This document shows positions 19,552 to 28,080 of a stretch of DNA of 45,996 nt, one piece after another (the first letter of the stretch is position 1; the number at the start of each line of letters is the position of its first letter). Source of the stretch: Oscillospiraceae bacterium. Its GTDB lineage: Bacteria; Bacillota; Clostridia; Oscillospirales; Oscillospiraceae. The stretch is taken from contig JAFXXH010000053.1 of the NCBI GenBank assembly GCA_017542425.1, forward strand, positions 1 through 45,996. Direction: 5' to 3'. The notes beneath the pieces are model-generated. The model was given only the letters and a program-made list of their open reading frames with translations. It was not told where the DNA came from and did no database searches. The position numbers and the translations under genes were made by a program.

Positions 19552-21480
19552 TCAGACCTCGATCTCAATGAAGTTGGAGAGAGGCTCGCCGCAGTGCGGG
19601 CAGACCCAGCCCTGAGGCAGGCTCTTGAACGGAGTGCCCGGAGCGATCTCGGCGGTGGCGTCACCGACGTTGGGATCGTACTCGAAGCCGCAGCCCAGGC
19701 AGACGCCCAGCTTGCGCGGCACGGGAGCGGGAGCGGGAACGCTTCTCTTCATCTTGACCATCGGAGGAGCAGGCTTCTTGTCGCCGGTGTCCAGAGCCTT
19801 GGTCAGCAGAGGCAGGATGACCTTCAGGTCGCCCACGATACCGTAGTCGCAGTTCTTGAAGATCTTCGCGTTGGGGTTGGTGTTGATGGCAACGATGATG
19901 CTGGCGTCCTTGATGCCCTTCAGGTGCTGCACGGCGCCGGAGATACCGCAGGCGACGTACAGGTTGCCCTTGAACTTCTGGCCGGACATACCGACGTAGC
20001 GGTTCAGGGGGACATACTGCAGGGTCTCAGCGACAGGACGAGAAGAGCCGATGGCGGCGCCCAGAGAACGAGCGGCGTCCTCGATGAGCTTCATGTTCTC
20101 TCTCTCGCCAATGCCCTGGCCGGCGGAGATCACGCGCTCGGCAGCCACGATCGGGGTGTCGATGGGGATGCCCACGGTGAAGTCGAAGCCGTCCTTCTTC
20201 AGGGCGTCGACCAGCTTGTCCACCATCTCCTTGGGATCGCCGCCCTTGAGGATGATCTTCTTGCGCGGGCCGGTCTCGCCGACAGCGGCAGCCGCAGCAG
20301 CGGGAGCAGCAGCCTTCGCGCCGCCGCCGCCCTTCTTCATCTTGCCCAGGATGGCGCCGGAGATGACGACTCTCTGAATCTCGTTGGTGCCTTCATAGAT
20401 GGTGGTGATCTTCGCATCGCGATAGTGACGCTCGACCGCCATGCCCTTCATGAAGCCGGAACCACCGTGGATCTGCAGCGCATCGTTCACGACCTCGAGG
20501 GCGATGTCGGAGGCGTACAGCTTGGCCATGGCGGCTTCCTTGCCGTAGGGGACATGGGCCTGCTTCATCTCAGCAGCGCGGTAGATCAGCATACGGGCGC
20601 AGTCCAGCTTGGTCGCCATGTCGGCGATCTTGAACGCGACGCCCTGCTGGGTGGCGATGGGACGACCGAACTGCATACGCTCCTTGGCGTAGGCGACAGC
20701 CTCTTCATAGGCGCCCTGCGCAATGCCGAGGGCCTGAGATGCGATACCGATACGGCCGCCGTCCAGGGTGGACATGGCGATCTTGAAGCCCATGCCTTCC
20801 TTGCCCAGCAGGTTCTCCTTCGGGACCTTCACATCGTTGAAGTTCAGCTGGCAGGTCTGAGAAGAGCGGATGCCCATCTTGTCGTAGTGCGGCTCAAAGG
20901 TGAAGCCCTCCCAGCCCTTCTCAACAATCAGGGCGGAGATTCCCTTGGTGCCGATGCCAGGAGTGGTGACGGTGAAGACGACGTACACGTCGGCCTTGCC
21001 GCCGTTGGTGATGAAGATCTTCTCGCCGTTGAGCAGGTAGTGGTCGCCCATGTCAACAGCGATGGTCTCGGTGCCGCCAGCGTCGGAACCGGCGTTGGGC
21101 TCGGTCAGACCGAAAGCGCCGTACTTCTTGCCGGAGCAGAGATCGGGCAGATACTTTCTCTTCTGCTCTTCAGTACCATAGGCAGCGATGGGGTAGGTGC
21201 CAAGAGAGGTGTGCGCAGACAGGATAACGCCCACGCCGCCGTCGATGCGGGAGAGCTCCTCCACAGCGATGGCATAGCTCAGGACATCGGAACCAGCCCC
21301 GCCATACTCCTTCTCGTACGGCAGACCCATGATCCCCAATTCACCCATTTTCTGAACGATCTCATCGGGGAACCGGTTCTCCTGATCCAGCATGAATGCG
21401 ACAGGCTTTACCTCGGCCTCGGCGAAAGCACGTACTTTTGCACGAAACTCCTCATGGGCCGCACTGGTCTGAAAGTTCAT
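19552..21480 (-). CDS. Acyl-CoA dehydrogenase-EtfA C-terminal-rubredoxin fusion
   Basis: The 642-residue protein joins three modules. Residues 1-380 are a butyryl-CoA-dehydrogenase-type flavoenzyme, with FGLTEPNAGSDAGG and the catalytic Glu363 in IYEGTNEIQR. Residues 383-401 are a Gly/Ala-rich hinge. Residues about 405-560 match the FAD-binding C-terminal domain of electron transfer flavoprotein alpha (GISGAVQHLKGIKDA, NTNPNAKIFKNCDYGIVGDL). Residues 590-640 are a rubredoxin with CLGCG (594-598) and WVCPHCG (625-631). The EtfA N-terminal domain and EtfB are absent. The protein could carry electrons from an acyl-CoA to an external acceptor through its own iron centre. The start has an AAGGAGG site. 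Confidence 0.93.
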   Translation of the reverse strand: MNFQTSAAHEEFRAKVRAFAEAEVKPVAFMLDQENRFPDEIVQKMGELGIMGLPYEKEYGGAGSDVLSYAIAVEELSRIDGGVGVILSAHTSLGTYPIAAYGTEEQKRKYLPDLCSGKKYGAFGLTEPNAGSDAGGTETIAVDMGDHYLLNGEKIFITNGGKADVYVVFTVTTPGIGTKGISALIVEKGWEGFTFEPHYDKMGIRSSQTCQLNFNDVKVPKENLLGKEGMGFKIAMSTLDGGRIGIASQALGIAQGAYEEAVAYAKERMQFGRPIATQQGVAFKIADMATKLDCARMLIYRAAEMKQAHVPYGKEAAMAKLYASDIALEVVNDALQIHGGSGFMKGMAVERHYRDAKITTIYEGTNEIQRVVISGAILGKMKKGGGGAKAAAPAAAAAAVGETGPRKKIILKGGDPKEMVDKLVDALKKDGFDFTVGIPIDTPIVAAERVISAGQGIGERENMKLIEDAARSLGAAIGSSRPVAETLQYVPLNRYVGMSGQKFKGNLYVACGISGAVQHLKGIKDASIIVAINTNPNAKIFKNCDYGIVGDLKVILPLLTKALDTGDKKPAPPMVKMKRSVPAPAPVPRKLGVCLGCGFEYDPNVGDATAEIAPGTPFKSLPQGWVCPHCGEPLSNFIEIEV

Positions 21481-21543
21481 ACGATTTCCTCCTTTTCATC
21501 GAATTCCGCTTCCAAATTTAAGTCCTGCGGGATGTCTCCTATA

Positions 21544-21572
21544 ACAATACAGAAAAAGAGTCCATTTGTCAA
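21544..21572 (-). promoter_or_regulatory. Promoter of the acyl-CoA dehydrogenase fusion
   Basis: On the minus strand TTGACA (21572-21567) and TATTGT (21549-21544) are 17 bp apart, about 65 bp before the start codon. The remaining gap to 21736 shows nothing further that I can interpret. Confidence 0.78.
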
Positions 21573-21736
21573 CATCTTATAAATCGTTGGAGGGCCCAAA
21601 ACGTGCGATTTGTTGGGATGAACAAAAACCGGGGTTCAAAATTGACATCACGGTTCCGCAGCCTTCGGCGGCGGGTCATACATGGCGAATGCAGCGATAT
21701 CCGTCCCCTGCCCCCGGGCGGCGGGGGGATGGAAGC

Positions 21737-23431
21737 TTATTCCTTCGCCATGCCGCAGGGCCAGGCGCTTCGGCAAGCCTCCCGCTCCGTGCTGACCACC
21801 TGATAGAAGCGGTAGCCGCCGGAGAAGTTGTAGCAGTCAAAGCCCCGCTGGCTGAGGATGCGCCCGGCGATGTAGCTGCGCAGGGCGCTCTGACAGAAGA
21901 GGTAGACGGGCTTGGCCGGGTCCAGCCGGTCCACGTAGTCCCGCAGCACGTCCACGGGCAGGTTGAAAAAGCCGGGGACGTGGCCCAGCTCGTACTCCAT
22001 CGGGGTGCGCACGTCCAGCAGGGTCACGCTGCCGTCCCGGGGCAGGGCTTCCACGTCCTCCCAGTGGAACTGCTTCACCTTGCCGGTGGCCAGGTTCTCG
22101 ATCATGAACCCGGCCATGTTCACCGGGTCCTTGGCGGAGGAATAGGGCGGGGCGTAGGCCAGGTCCAGGTCTTTCAGCCTGTCGGCCCGAATCCCCGCGC
22201 CGATGGCCGTGGCCAGCACGTCCAGGCGCTTGTCCACGCCGTCGTAGCCCACGATCTGCGCCCCCAGCAGCCGCAGGGTCCCCCGCTCGAAGACCACCTT
22301 CATGGTCATGGTGCTGGCTCCGGGGTAATAGGTGGCGTGGGAGGCGGGGGAGAGCACCACCCGGTCCCAGTCCAGCCCGGCGGCCTGGGCTGCCTTGCAG
22401 GTCAGGCCGGTGCTGGCCACGGTCAGGTCAAAGACCTTGATGACGGAAGATCCCAGGGAGCCGCGATACCGGCTGTCCCCGCCGCAGATGTTGTCCGCAG
22501 CGATGCGCCCCTGCTTGTTGGCCGGACCGGCCAGGGAGATGACGGCGTTCTCGCCGGTGACCGTATGCCGCACCTGCACGGCGTCGCCCACCGCGTAGAT
22601 GTCCGGGACGGAGGTCTCCATCCGGTCGTTGACCACGATGCTGCCCTTGAGCCCCAGTTCCAGCCCGGCCTTTCTGGCCAGCTCGCTGTCCGGGGACACG
22701 CCGATGGCCAGCAGCACCATGTCCGCCTCCAGGGGGGCCTCCCCTTTCAGCTCCACCCGCAGGCCCGCGGCCGTGTCGGCAAAGCCCGTCACGTCGCTGC
22801 CCAGGCGCAGGTCCACACCGTGGGCGCGCATGGCCGCGTGGACGAAGGTGGCCATGTCGTAGTCCAGGGTGTTCATCAGCTGCCTGGGCCGCTGCACCAC
22901 CGTGACCTGCAGCCCCAGCTCCGCCAGGTTCTCCGCCATCTCCAGCCCGATGTAGCCGCCGCCCACCAGTACCGCGCTGCGGGGGGCGCTGCGCTCCACA
23001 AAGCTGCGGATGCGGAAGGTGTCCTCCACCGTGCGGAGGGTGAAGATCCGGGGGCTGTCGATGCCCGGCAGGGGCGGGCGCGTCGGTTTCGCGCCGGGGG
23101 ACAGCAGCAGCTTGTCATAGGATTCCGTGAACGTGACGCCCCGCTCCAGGTCCTGGACCGTCACGGTCCTGGCCGCCGGGTCGATGGCCGTAACAGCGTG
23201 GCGCACCCGCACGTCGATGCGAAAGCGCTCCCAGAAGCCCTCGGGGCTTTGCAGGGTCAGATCCTCCTTGTAGGGGATCACGCCGCCGATGTAGTAGGGC
23301 AGGCCGCAGTTGGCATAGGAGACATAGCCGCTGCGCTCAAAAATGATGATCTCCGCGTGCTCGTCCAGTCTGCGGATGCGCGCCGCAGCCGTCGCGCCGC
23401 CCGCGACGCCGCCGACAATGACAACTTTCAT
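21737..23431 (-). CDS. CoA-disulfide reductase/NADH oxidase with C-terminal rhodanese domain
   Basis: The 564-residue flavoprotein starts with the FAD dinucleotide fold (MKVVIVGGVAGGATAAARIR) and has the single redox Cys42 in SYANCGLPYY typical of CoA-disulfide reductases. A second nucleotide fold, GGGYIGLEMAENL, binds NAD(P)H. The FAD-contact ...DIYAVGDAV and a dimerisation domain follow. The last 100 residues are a rhodanese domain with its active Cys513 in LFCQSALR. Such CoADR-Rhd proteins reduce CoA disulfides, persulfides or polysulfides with NADH. The start at 23431 has GGGAGGA upstream. The functional fit with the neighbouring oxygen-handling genes is inference. Confidence 0.94.
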   Translation of the reverse strand: MKVVIVGGVAGGATAAARIRRLDEHAEIIIFERSGYVSYANCGLPYYIGGVIPYKEDLTLQSPEGFWERFRIDVRVRHAVTAIDPAARTVTVQDLERGVTFTESYDKLLLSPGAKPTRPPLPGIDSPRIFTLRTVEDTFRIRSFVERSAPRSAVLVGGGYIGLEMAENLAELGLQVTVVQRPRQLMNTLDYDMATFVHAAMRAHGVDLRLGSDVTGFADTAAGLRVELKGEAPLEADMVLLAIGVSPDSELARKAGLELGLKGSIVVNDRMETSVPDIYAVGDAVQVRHTVTGENAVISLAGPANKQGRIAADNICGGDSRYRGSLGSSVIKVFDLTVASTGLTCKAAQAAGLDWDRVVLSPASHATYYPGASTMTMKVVFERGTLRLLGAQIVGYDGVDKRLDVLATAIGAGIRADRLKDLDLAYAPPYSSAKDPVNMAGFMIENLATGKVKQFHWEDVEALPRDGSVTLLDVRTPMEYELGHVPGFFNLPVDVLRDYVDRLDPAKPVYLFCQSALRSYIAGRILSQRGFDCYNFSGGYRFYQVVSTEREACRSAWPCGMAKE

Positions 23432-23475
23432 GTGGTGTTCCTCCCGTATCATGTGATGTGGCCGGTGTTTTGCCC

Positions 23476-23504
23476 AGCATATCAAAGCCTCGCACGCTTT
23501 TCAA
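23476..23504 (-). promoter_or_regulatory. Promoter of the CoA-disulfide reductase gene
   Basis: On the minus strand TTGAAA (23504-23499) and TATGCT (23481-23476) are 17 bp apart. The sequence lies about 45 bp upstream of the start and is divergent from the esterase promoter. Confidence 0.68.
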
Positions 23505-23525
23505 GTGCAAAGCAGCCCCCGGCGC

Positions 23526-23554
23526 TTGCAAATACGGCGGGGGCTGCGTATAAT
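23526..23554 (+). promoter_or_regulatory. Promoter of the esterase gene, overlapped by an inverted repeat
   Basis: TTGCAA (23526-23531) and TATAAT (23549-23554) are 17 bp apart. A perfect 10-bp inverted repeat (23512-23521 with 23538-23547) surrounds the -35 box and reaches the -10 box, so it could be an operator or block read-through. Confidence 0.75.
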
Positions 23555-23589
23555 GGCGGCATAGAGCGAACGGAGGGAGGCTGAAACAG

Positions 23590-24345
23590 ATGTACATCAT
23601 GGACGACGGGATTCGTATACACGCGGCGCTGGAGCTGCCCGAAGCGGGCAAAGAGAAACTGCCGCTGGTAATCGTGCTCCACGGCTTCACCGGCCACATG
23701 GACGAGGTGCAGCTTGTGGCGCTGGCGGAGACCATGCGGAGCCTGGGCTGCGCCACGTTGCGCCTGGATCTCTACGGCCACGGGCAAAGCGGCGGGAGCT
23801 TCCGGGAACATACCATATTGAAATGGGTGAACAACGCCCTGCGGGTCATCGACTGCGCCCGGGGGCTGGACTTCGTGGAGGGGCTGTACCTCTGCGGCCA
23901 CTCCCAGGGCGGCCTGACCGCCATGCTGGCCGCCGGGATGAAGGCCGACGCCCTGGACGGGCTGCTGCTCCTCTCCCCTGCCACCATGATCCCGGACCTG
24001 GCCCGGGCCGGAGTGGACCTGGCGGGCAGCAGCTTCGACCCCCGGCACGTCCCGGAGACCCTCAGCACCTGGGACGGCCTGATCCTGGACGGCAACTACG
24101 CCCGGGTGGCCCAGACCATCCGGGTGGAACCGGCCATCGACGCCTACGACGGCCCGGTGCTGCTTTTGCAGGGCACGGCGGACGAGACGGTGCCCCGCGC
24201 CTGCGCCGAGCAGGCCGCGGCCCGTTACCGGGACTGCGAACTGATCTGGCTGCCGGAGGACGACCACTGCTACAACTTCCAATTGCCCCTGGCGCGCAAG
24301 GCCGTGGCGGACTGGCTGGGGCGGCAGCTCCGAAGGCGCGGCTGA
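23590..24345 (+). CDS. Alpha/beta hydrolase, esterase-like
   Basis: The 251-residue enzyme has the canonical alpha/beta hydrolase order: oxyanion region LHGFTGHMDE, nucleophile elbow GHSQGG, acidic residue in GTADETVP and the catalytic His in EDDHCYNF near the C-terminus. The overall pattern resembles cinnamoyl/feruloyl esterases of gut Clostridia, which release hydroxycinnamates from plant material, but the lid that defines substrate is not diagnostic. No signal peptide is seen, so it is intracellular. A GGAGGGAGG site precedes the ATG. Confidence 0.87.
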   Translation: MYIMDDGIRIHAALELPEAGKEKLPLVIVLHGFTGHMDEVQLVALAETMRSLGCATLRLDLYGHGQSGGSFREHTILKWVNNALRVIDCARGLDFVEGLYLCGHSQGGLTAMLAAGMKADALDGLLLLSPATMIPDLARAGVDLAGSSFDPRHVPETLSTWDGLILDGNYARVAQTIRVEPAIDAYDGPVLLLQGTADETVPRACAEQAAARYRDCELIWLPEDDHCYNFQLPLARKAVADWLGRQLRRRG

Positions 24346-24352
24346 AAGCCCC

Positions 24353-24382
24353 TTGCATTCCCCCGCCGGGCGGGTATATAAT
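24353..24382 (+). promoter_or_regulatory. Promoter of the DUF308-like gene
   Basis: TTGCAT (24353-24358) and TATAAT (24377-24382) are 18 bp apart. The spacer is GC-rich with a small CCCGCC/GGCGGG palindrome. Confidence 0.6.
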
Positions 24383-24432
24383 GAAATGAGAGCAAAAAAC
24401 GCTTCCCGGCATACGGAAAGGAGCTGAACCAC

Positions 24433-24942
24433 ATGGGAGACAAGAAAAACGAGGCCGTGGCCCTGCTCAAGGCCATTGTATTCATTCTGGCGGGCGTCAT
24501 CCTGCTGCTGCGCCCGTCCCTGACCTTGCGGGCCGCCGCCATGGTCTTTGGCGCGGGGGTACTGGCCTACGGCATCTTCACCGCCGTCAGCCAGCTCATG
24601 GCCCGGGACGAGAAGCAGCCCGCCGCCCTCACCGCCGGGCTCATCGCCGTGGTGGCGGGCGTGGTGGTCCTGCTGGCCCCCCAGCTGGTGGTGGGGCTCT
24701 TCCCCGTCCTGGCGGGCATTCTGGTCATCCTGGGCGGCGTCAAGCGCTGCACCGACGCGCTGGTGGCCCGCTCCGACGGGGACCGGGGCTGGCCCCTGGG
24801 GATGCTGCTGGCCGTGGTCTGCATCGTGCTGGGCGTTCTGGTCATCCTGAACCCCTTCGGCACAGCCGTCAACGTGGTCCAGCTCATCGGCATCGCCGGG
24901 ATCTACTACGGCGTGACGGCGCTGGTGCGTCTGCTGCGCTGA
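24433..24942 (+). CDS. DUF308 (HdeD-like) membrane protein
   Basis: The 169-residue protein is almost entirely hydrophobic, with about six transmembrane segments arranged as three repeats of a helical pair: roughly 9-24/35-53, 62-80/87-103 and 120-137/144-165. This internal repetition, with charged short loops (ARDEKQ, KRCTDALVARSDGDRG), is characteristic of DUF308/HdeD-like proteins. HdeD contributes to acid resistance in E. coli, but function in Firmicutes is unknown. The ATG has a GAAAGGAG site. Confidence 0.8.
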   Translation: MGDKKNEAVALLKAIVFILAGVILLLRPSLTLRAAAMVFGAGVLAYGIFTAVSQLMARDEKQPAALTAGLIAVVAGVVVLLAPQLVVGLFPVLAGILVILGGVKRCTDALVARSDGDRGWPLGMLLAVVCIVLGVLVILNPFGTAVNVVQLIGIAGIYYGVTALVRLLR

Positions 24943-24963
24943 GTTTTCTGGAGGCAAACCAAA

Positions 24964-25003
24964 AACACCGCGCCGTCGGCCAAAAAAGCCGCAGCGCGGT
25001 GTT
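24964..25003. terminator. Hairpin between convergent genes
   Basis: Stem 24964-24973 pairs with 24994-25003 (10 bp), with an inner GGC/GCC stem around an A-rich loop. On the minus strand only a short TTTTTGG follows. It probably terminates both convergent genes. Confidence 0.65.
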
Positions 25004-25018
25004 GCGTATTCCCGTTTT

Positions 25019-25873
25019 TTACTTCTCCGGCTTGCGGATGACGCAGACGGCCATTTTCACAAACAGCTCCCGCAGCCCCGGCAGCTTTGCCAGGGGAGCC
25101 AGGACCGGCCGCAGGGGGATCTCCCGGTAGTGTTCCGGTTGGATGTCCAGCGCCCGGAAGATGCCCTTGGCCCGGCGGAGGGTCATGCGGTTGATGTAGG
25201 TATAGCGGTCCTCCCCCGCCGCGTCTTTGGAAAAGCGCAGGGCCAGCCGCTCCTGCTCGTCCGGGAGGCCGCGGATCAGGTCCTTGTAGGCGGCGATGAG
25301 CTGGCGCTCGGTGAAGAACAGGTGGACCCAGGGCATGTGAATGGCGTCGCTCATGTGGTAGCCGGTGGGGTGGTAATAGGGCGGGAAGTTCAGGTAGATG
25401 CGCCCGCCGGGCCGCAGCAGCCGCAGCGCCTCCTGCAAGGCCCGCTCCGGCTCCGAGACGTGCTCAAAGAAGTCGTTCATCACCACGGTGTCAAAGCTGC
25501 CGTCGGGGAAGGGCAGCGCGAGGGCCGAGGCGCAGACGAAGCGAAAGCGCGCAGCCAGCCCCAGCTCCGCCGCCAGGGCCTCCGCCTCCGCCCGGTAGTG
25601 CTCCATGAGCTCCACGCCCGTGACCATCCTGGCCCCCAGGGCGGCGTAGTAGAGGCTCTTGCCCCCCGCGCCGCAGCCCATGTCCAGCACGTCCCGATCC
25701 CGGAACATCTCCTCCGGCGTGGCCAGCCCCCGGTAACAGGCGATGGTGTCCGCCCCCTTCTCGTACTGCCAGCGAGCATAGCTCATGCCCCCGTCGTTGC
25801 GCAGATTGAAGGGGTGTTCGATCTTGGGGAAGATCCGGTTGCTCAGCCGGATCAGTCTGGTGGAAATGCGCAT
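25019..25873 (-). CDS. Class I SAM-dependent methyltransferase
   Basis: The 284-residue protein has motif I VLDMGCGAGGKSLYYAALGA, the acidic residue in TGVELMEHY, and motif IV DTVVMNDFFEHV, as in the Methyltransf_11/UbiE type. The C-terminal third is basic and contains PPYYHPTGYHMSDAIH, seen in methyltransferases acting on lipids, glycans or small molecules. The start at 25873 (MRISTRLIR) has a strong GGGAGGG site; in-frame sequence upstream lacks one. It stands alone, convergent with the DUF308-like gene and divergent from the restriction-modification genes. Substrate unknown. Confidence 0.82.
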   Translation of the reverse strand: MRISTRLIRLSNRIFPKIEHPFNLRNDGGMSYARWQYEKGADTIACYRGLATPEEMFRDRDVLDMGCGAGGKSLYYAALGARMVTGVELMEHYRAEAEALAAELGLAARFRFVCASALALPFPDGSFDTVVMNDFFEHVSEPERALQEALRLLRPGGRIYLNFPPYYHPTGYHMSDAIHMPWVHLFFTERQLIAAYKDLIRGLPDEQERLALRFSKDAAGEDRYTYINRMTLRRAKGIFRALDIQPEHYREIPLRPVLAPLAKLPGLRELFVKMAVCVIRKPEK

Positions 25874-25994
25874 GGTTCCCTCCCGTCTCAGGGCATGGCC
25901 TGTCATCACAAAGCTACTCCGTATTGTAGCGCGGCACGGGGGATTTGTCAAACCGGGCGCGGACGGCAAGCTCCGTGCATTTTTTGAAAAAGAT

Positions 25995-26023
25995 ATGGAA
26001 AAAACAAAATTCTGTAGTATAAT
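25995..26023 (+). promoter_or_regulatory. Possible promoter of the methylase gene
   Basis: A consensus TATAAT lies at 26018-26023 with a weak ATGGAA 17 bp upstream, in an AT-rich stretch just before the methylase start at 26063. Confidence 0.55.
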
Positions 26024-26062
26024 GATAAATGTGTACGCATCCGGCGGAAGGGAGTTCTGCGC

Positions 26063-28042
26063 ATGACCGTCAACATCCAGGACGACATTTTAAGACTGCA
26101 CAGCATGGGGCTCCTGGACCGACTCTTGCAGGACAAGGCGACGAAGGGCAAGATCCTCTGGGCGACGGACGCCTATTCCCGTTTCGGGGACTGCTACACG
26201 CCGGGGAATGAGATCCGGCCGCAGCGCATCACGGGAGAACACTCCGATCTCATCAAAACACGGGCGCGGCGGGCCATGGAACAGCGTACGGCGCGCACGC
26301 GGCAGCACGCGGAGGTCTTCACGCCGCTTTGGGTCGTGAAGAAGATGAACGACGTGGCCGATGAACAATGGTTCGGACGGAAGACCGGCTTTTATCAGCT
26401 GACGGAGGAAGGCAAGATTGCGTTCACGAACAATCAAAAGCACTGGAAGCTGTATGTGGACGCCCGGCGGCTGGAGATCACCTGCGGCGAAGCGCCCTTT
26501 CTGGCGACGCGCTACGATGTGGAGACAGGCGAAGCGCTCCCTGTGGAGGAGCGGATCGGACTTTTGGACCGCAAGCTGCGGGTCGTATCGGAGAACGCGG
26601 CGGACCTGGCGGAGTGGAAGACCTGGGCGCTGCGGGCGGTGCAGGCCACATACGGCTATGAGCTGCAAGGGGACAATCTGCTGATCGCCAGGGTGAACGT
26701 CCTTTGCAGCGTGGAAGAGCACATGATGCACCGCTGGAAGCGGAAGCCCGAAAAGGCGTGGCTGGAAAAACTCTGCAACGTCGTCTGCTGGAACCTCTGG
26801 CAGATGGACGGGATCACAGGCTGCGTCCCCGTCCCGCCGCAGCCGACGGAGCAGCAGCTTTGCCTCTTCGCCGCGGAACCGTCGTATGAACAGGAGAGCC
26901 TCTTCGGAGAGACAAAGGAAGCGAACATCGGCTGCCGCCTGTTCGACTGGCGCGGCGGCCACAGCCTCAGCTATCAGGCCCTGCGGGAGAAAGGAGCGGG
27001 ACTTATGAAGTTTGATTTTATTATTGGGAATCCGCCGTATCAGGACGATGTTGGGGACAGTGGGAACAAAACTTATGCAACTCCAATATATAACAAGTTT
27101 ATGGACTGCTCCTATGAGATTTCCGATAGAGTAGAACTGATACATCCTGCTCGTTTCCTTTTTAATGCAGGGTCAACACCGAAGCAATGGAATCGTGATA
27201 TGCTTGCCGATCCTCACCTTACTGTATTGTTTTATGAGGCAAATAGTAGTCGCGTTTTTGGCAATACCGAGATTAAGGGCGGCGTTGCTGTAACATATCA
27301 TGACAAGACAAAGGATTATGGTGCGATAGGGACATTTACCGCTTATTCGGAGCTCAATGCAGCTCTAAAAAAAGTTCGTCCTCGCATGGGCAAGAATAGT
27401 CTTAGTAGCATTGTCGTGAACAGTTATTCATATCATTTTACTGATGCTTTACATGAAGATTATCCTGAAATAATGCGCTTACTGAGCAAGGGACATGCGT
27501 ATGATCTAAAATCTAATGTGTTAGAAAAACTACCACAAGTATTTCATAAGGACAATCCAAACGATGGATTTGATTATATTCGTATTTTCGGACGTATTAG
27601 CAATTCTCGCGTGTTCATGTATATAAGGTCAAAATACATCAATAATGTTGTAAACCTCAGAAAATATAAAGTCTTTTTACCTGCGGCAAGTGGCAACGGC
27701 GGTTTGGGCGAAGAACTTGCTTCTCCAATCGTTATGGAACCTGGTGTCGGTTCAACTGAGACATTTTGCAGTATTGGTTGTTTTGAGACTGAAAAAGAAG
27801 CACAAAACGCTTTGAAATACATCAAGTGCAAATTTGCACGCGCAATGCTGAGTGTTCTAAAAGTCACGCAACATATTACACCTGAGAAATTTGCCTACGT
27901 CCCCCTCCAGGACTTCACCCCCGCCTCCGACATCGACTGGTCCAAATCCATCCCCGAAATCGACCAGCAGCTTTACGCGAAATACGGCCTGGACGCTGCG
28001 GAAATCGAATTCATCGAAACGCATGTGAAGCCGATGGAATGA
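26063..28042 (+). CDS. Eco57I-type DNA adenine methylase of a restriction-modification system
   Basis: The 659-residue protein has an FTPLWVVKKM segment (86-95), a SAM-binding region LEITCGEAPFL (137-147) that replaces the usual DPACGSGxF, and the N6-adenine catalytic motif NPPY (323-326) in FDFIIGNPPYQDD. The remaining 280 residues are the target-recognition part. Base composition changes sharply inside the gene: GC-rich to about 27010, AT-rich to about 27895, then GC-rich to the stop, so the catalytic-to-recognition segment appears to be a replacement. An AAGGGAG site precedes the start. It would protect host DNA from the helicase-nuclease partner at 28560. No hsdS-like gene is needed, since recognition is built in. 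Confidence 0.88.
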   Translation: MTVNIQDDILRLHSMGLLDRLLQDKATKGKILWATDAYSRFGDCYTPGNEIRPQRITGEHSDLIKTRARRAMEQRTARTRQHAEVFTPLWVVKKMNDVADEQWFGRKTGFYQLTEEGKIAFTNNQKHWKLYVDARRLEITCGEAPFLATRYDVETGEALPVEERIGLLDRKLRVVSENAADLAEWKTWALRAVQATYGYELQGDNLLIARVNVLCSVEEHMMHRWKRKPEKAWLEKLCNVVCWNLWQMDGITGCVPVPPQPTEQQLCLFAAEPSYEQESLFGETKEANIGCRLFDWRGGHSLSYQALREKGAGLMKFDFIIGNPPYQDDVGDSGNKTYATPIYNKFMDCSYEISDRVELIHPARFLFNAGSTPKQWNRDMLADPHLTVLFYEANSSRVFGNTEIKGGVAVTYHDKTKDYGAIGTFTAYSELNAALKKVRPRMGKNSLSSIVVNSYSYHFTDALHEDYPEIMRLLSKGHAYDLKSNVLEKLPQVFHKDNPNDGFDYIRIFGRISNSRVFMYIRSKYINNVVNLRKYKVFLPAASGNGGLGEELASPIVMEPGVGSTETFCSIGCFETEKEAQNALKYIKCKFARAMLSVLKVTQHITPEKFAYVPLQDFTPASDIDWSKSIPEIDQQLYAKYGLDAAEIEFIETHVKPME

Positions 28043-28076
28043 AAAAACGCCCCCTGCCTCGCGTTGCAGGGAGCGT
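28041..28076. terminator. Bidirectional terminator between methylase and toxin remnant
   Basis: Arms 28047-28057 and 28066-28076 pair over 11 positions with one internal mismatch. On the minus strand it is followed by TTTTTT and on the plus strand by CGTTTC, so it ends the toxin-antitoxin transcript well and the methylase transcript weakly. Confidence 0.75.
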
Positions 28077-28080
28077 CGTT

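Noticed and set aside
17842-21582. A very long open frame on the plus strand, opposite FprA and the acyl-CoA dehydrogenase fusion
   Set aside because: It is antisense to two well-identified enzymes. In GC-rich genes the opposite strand often stays open; the translation is repetitive and low in complexity with no domain.
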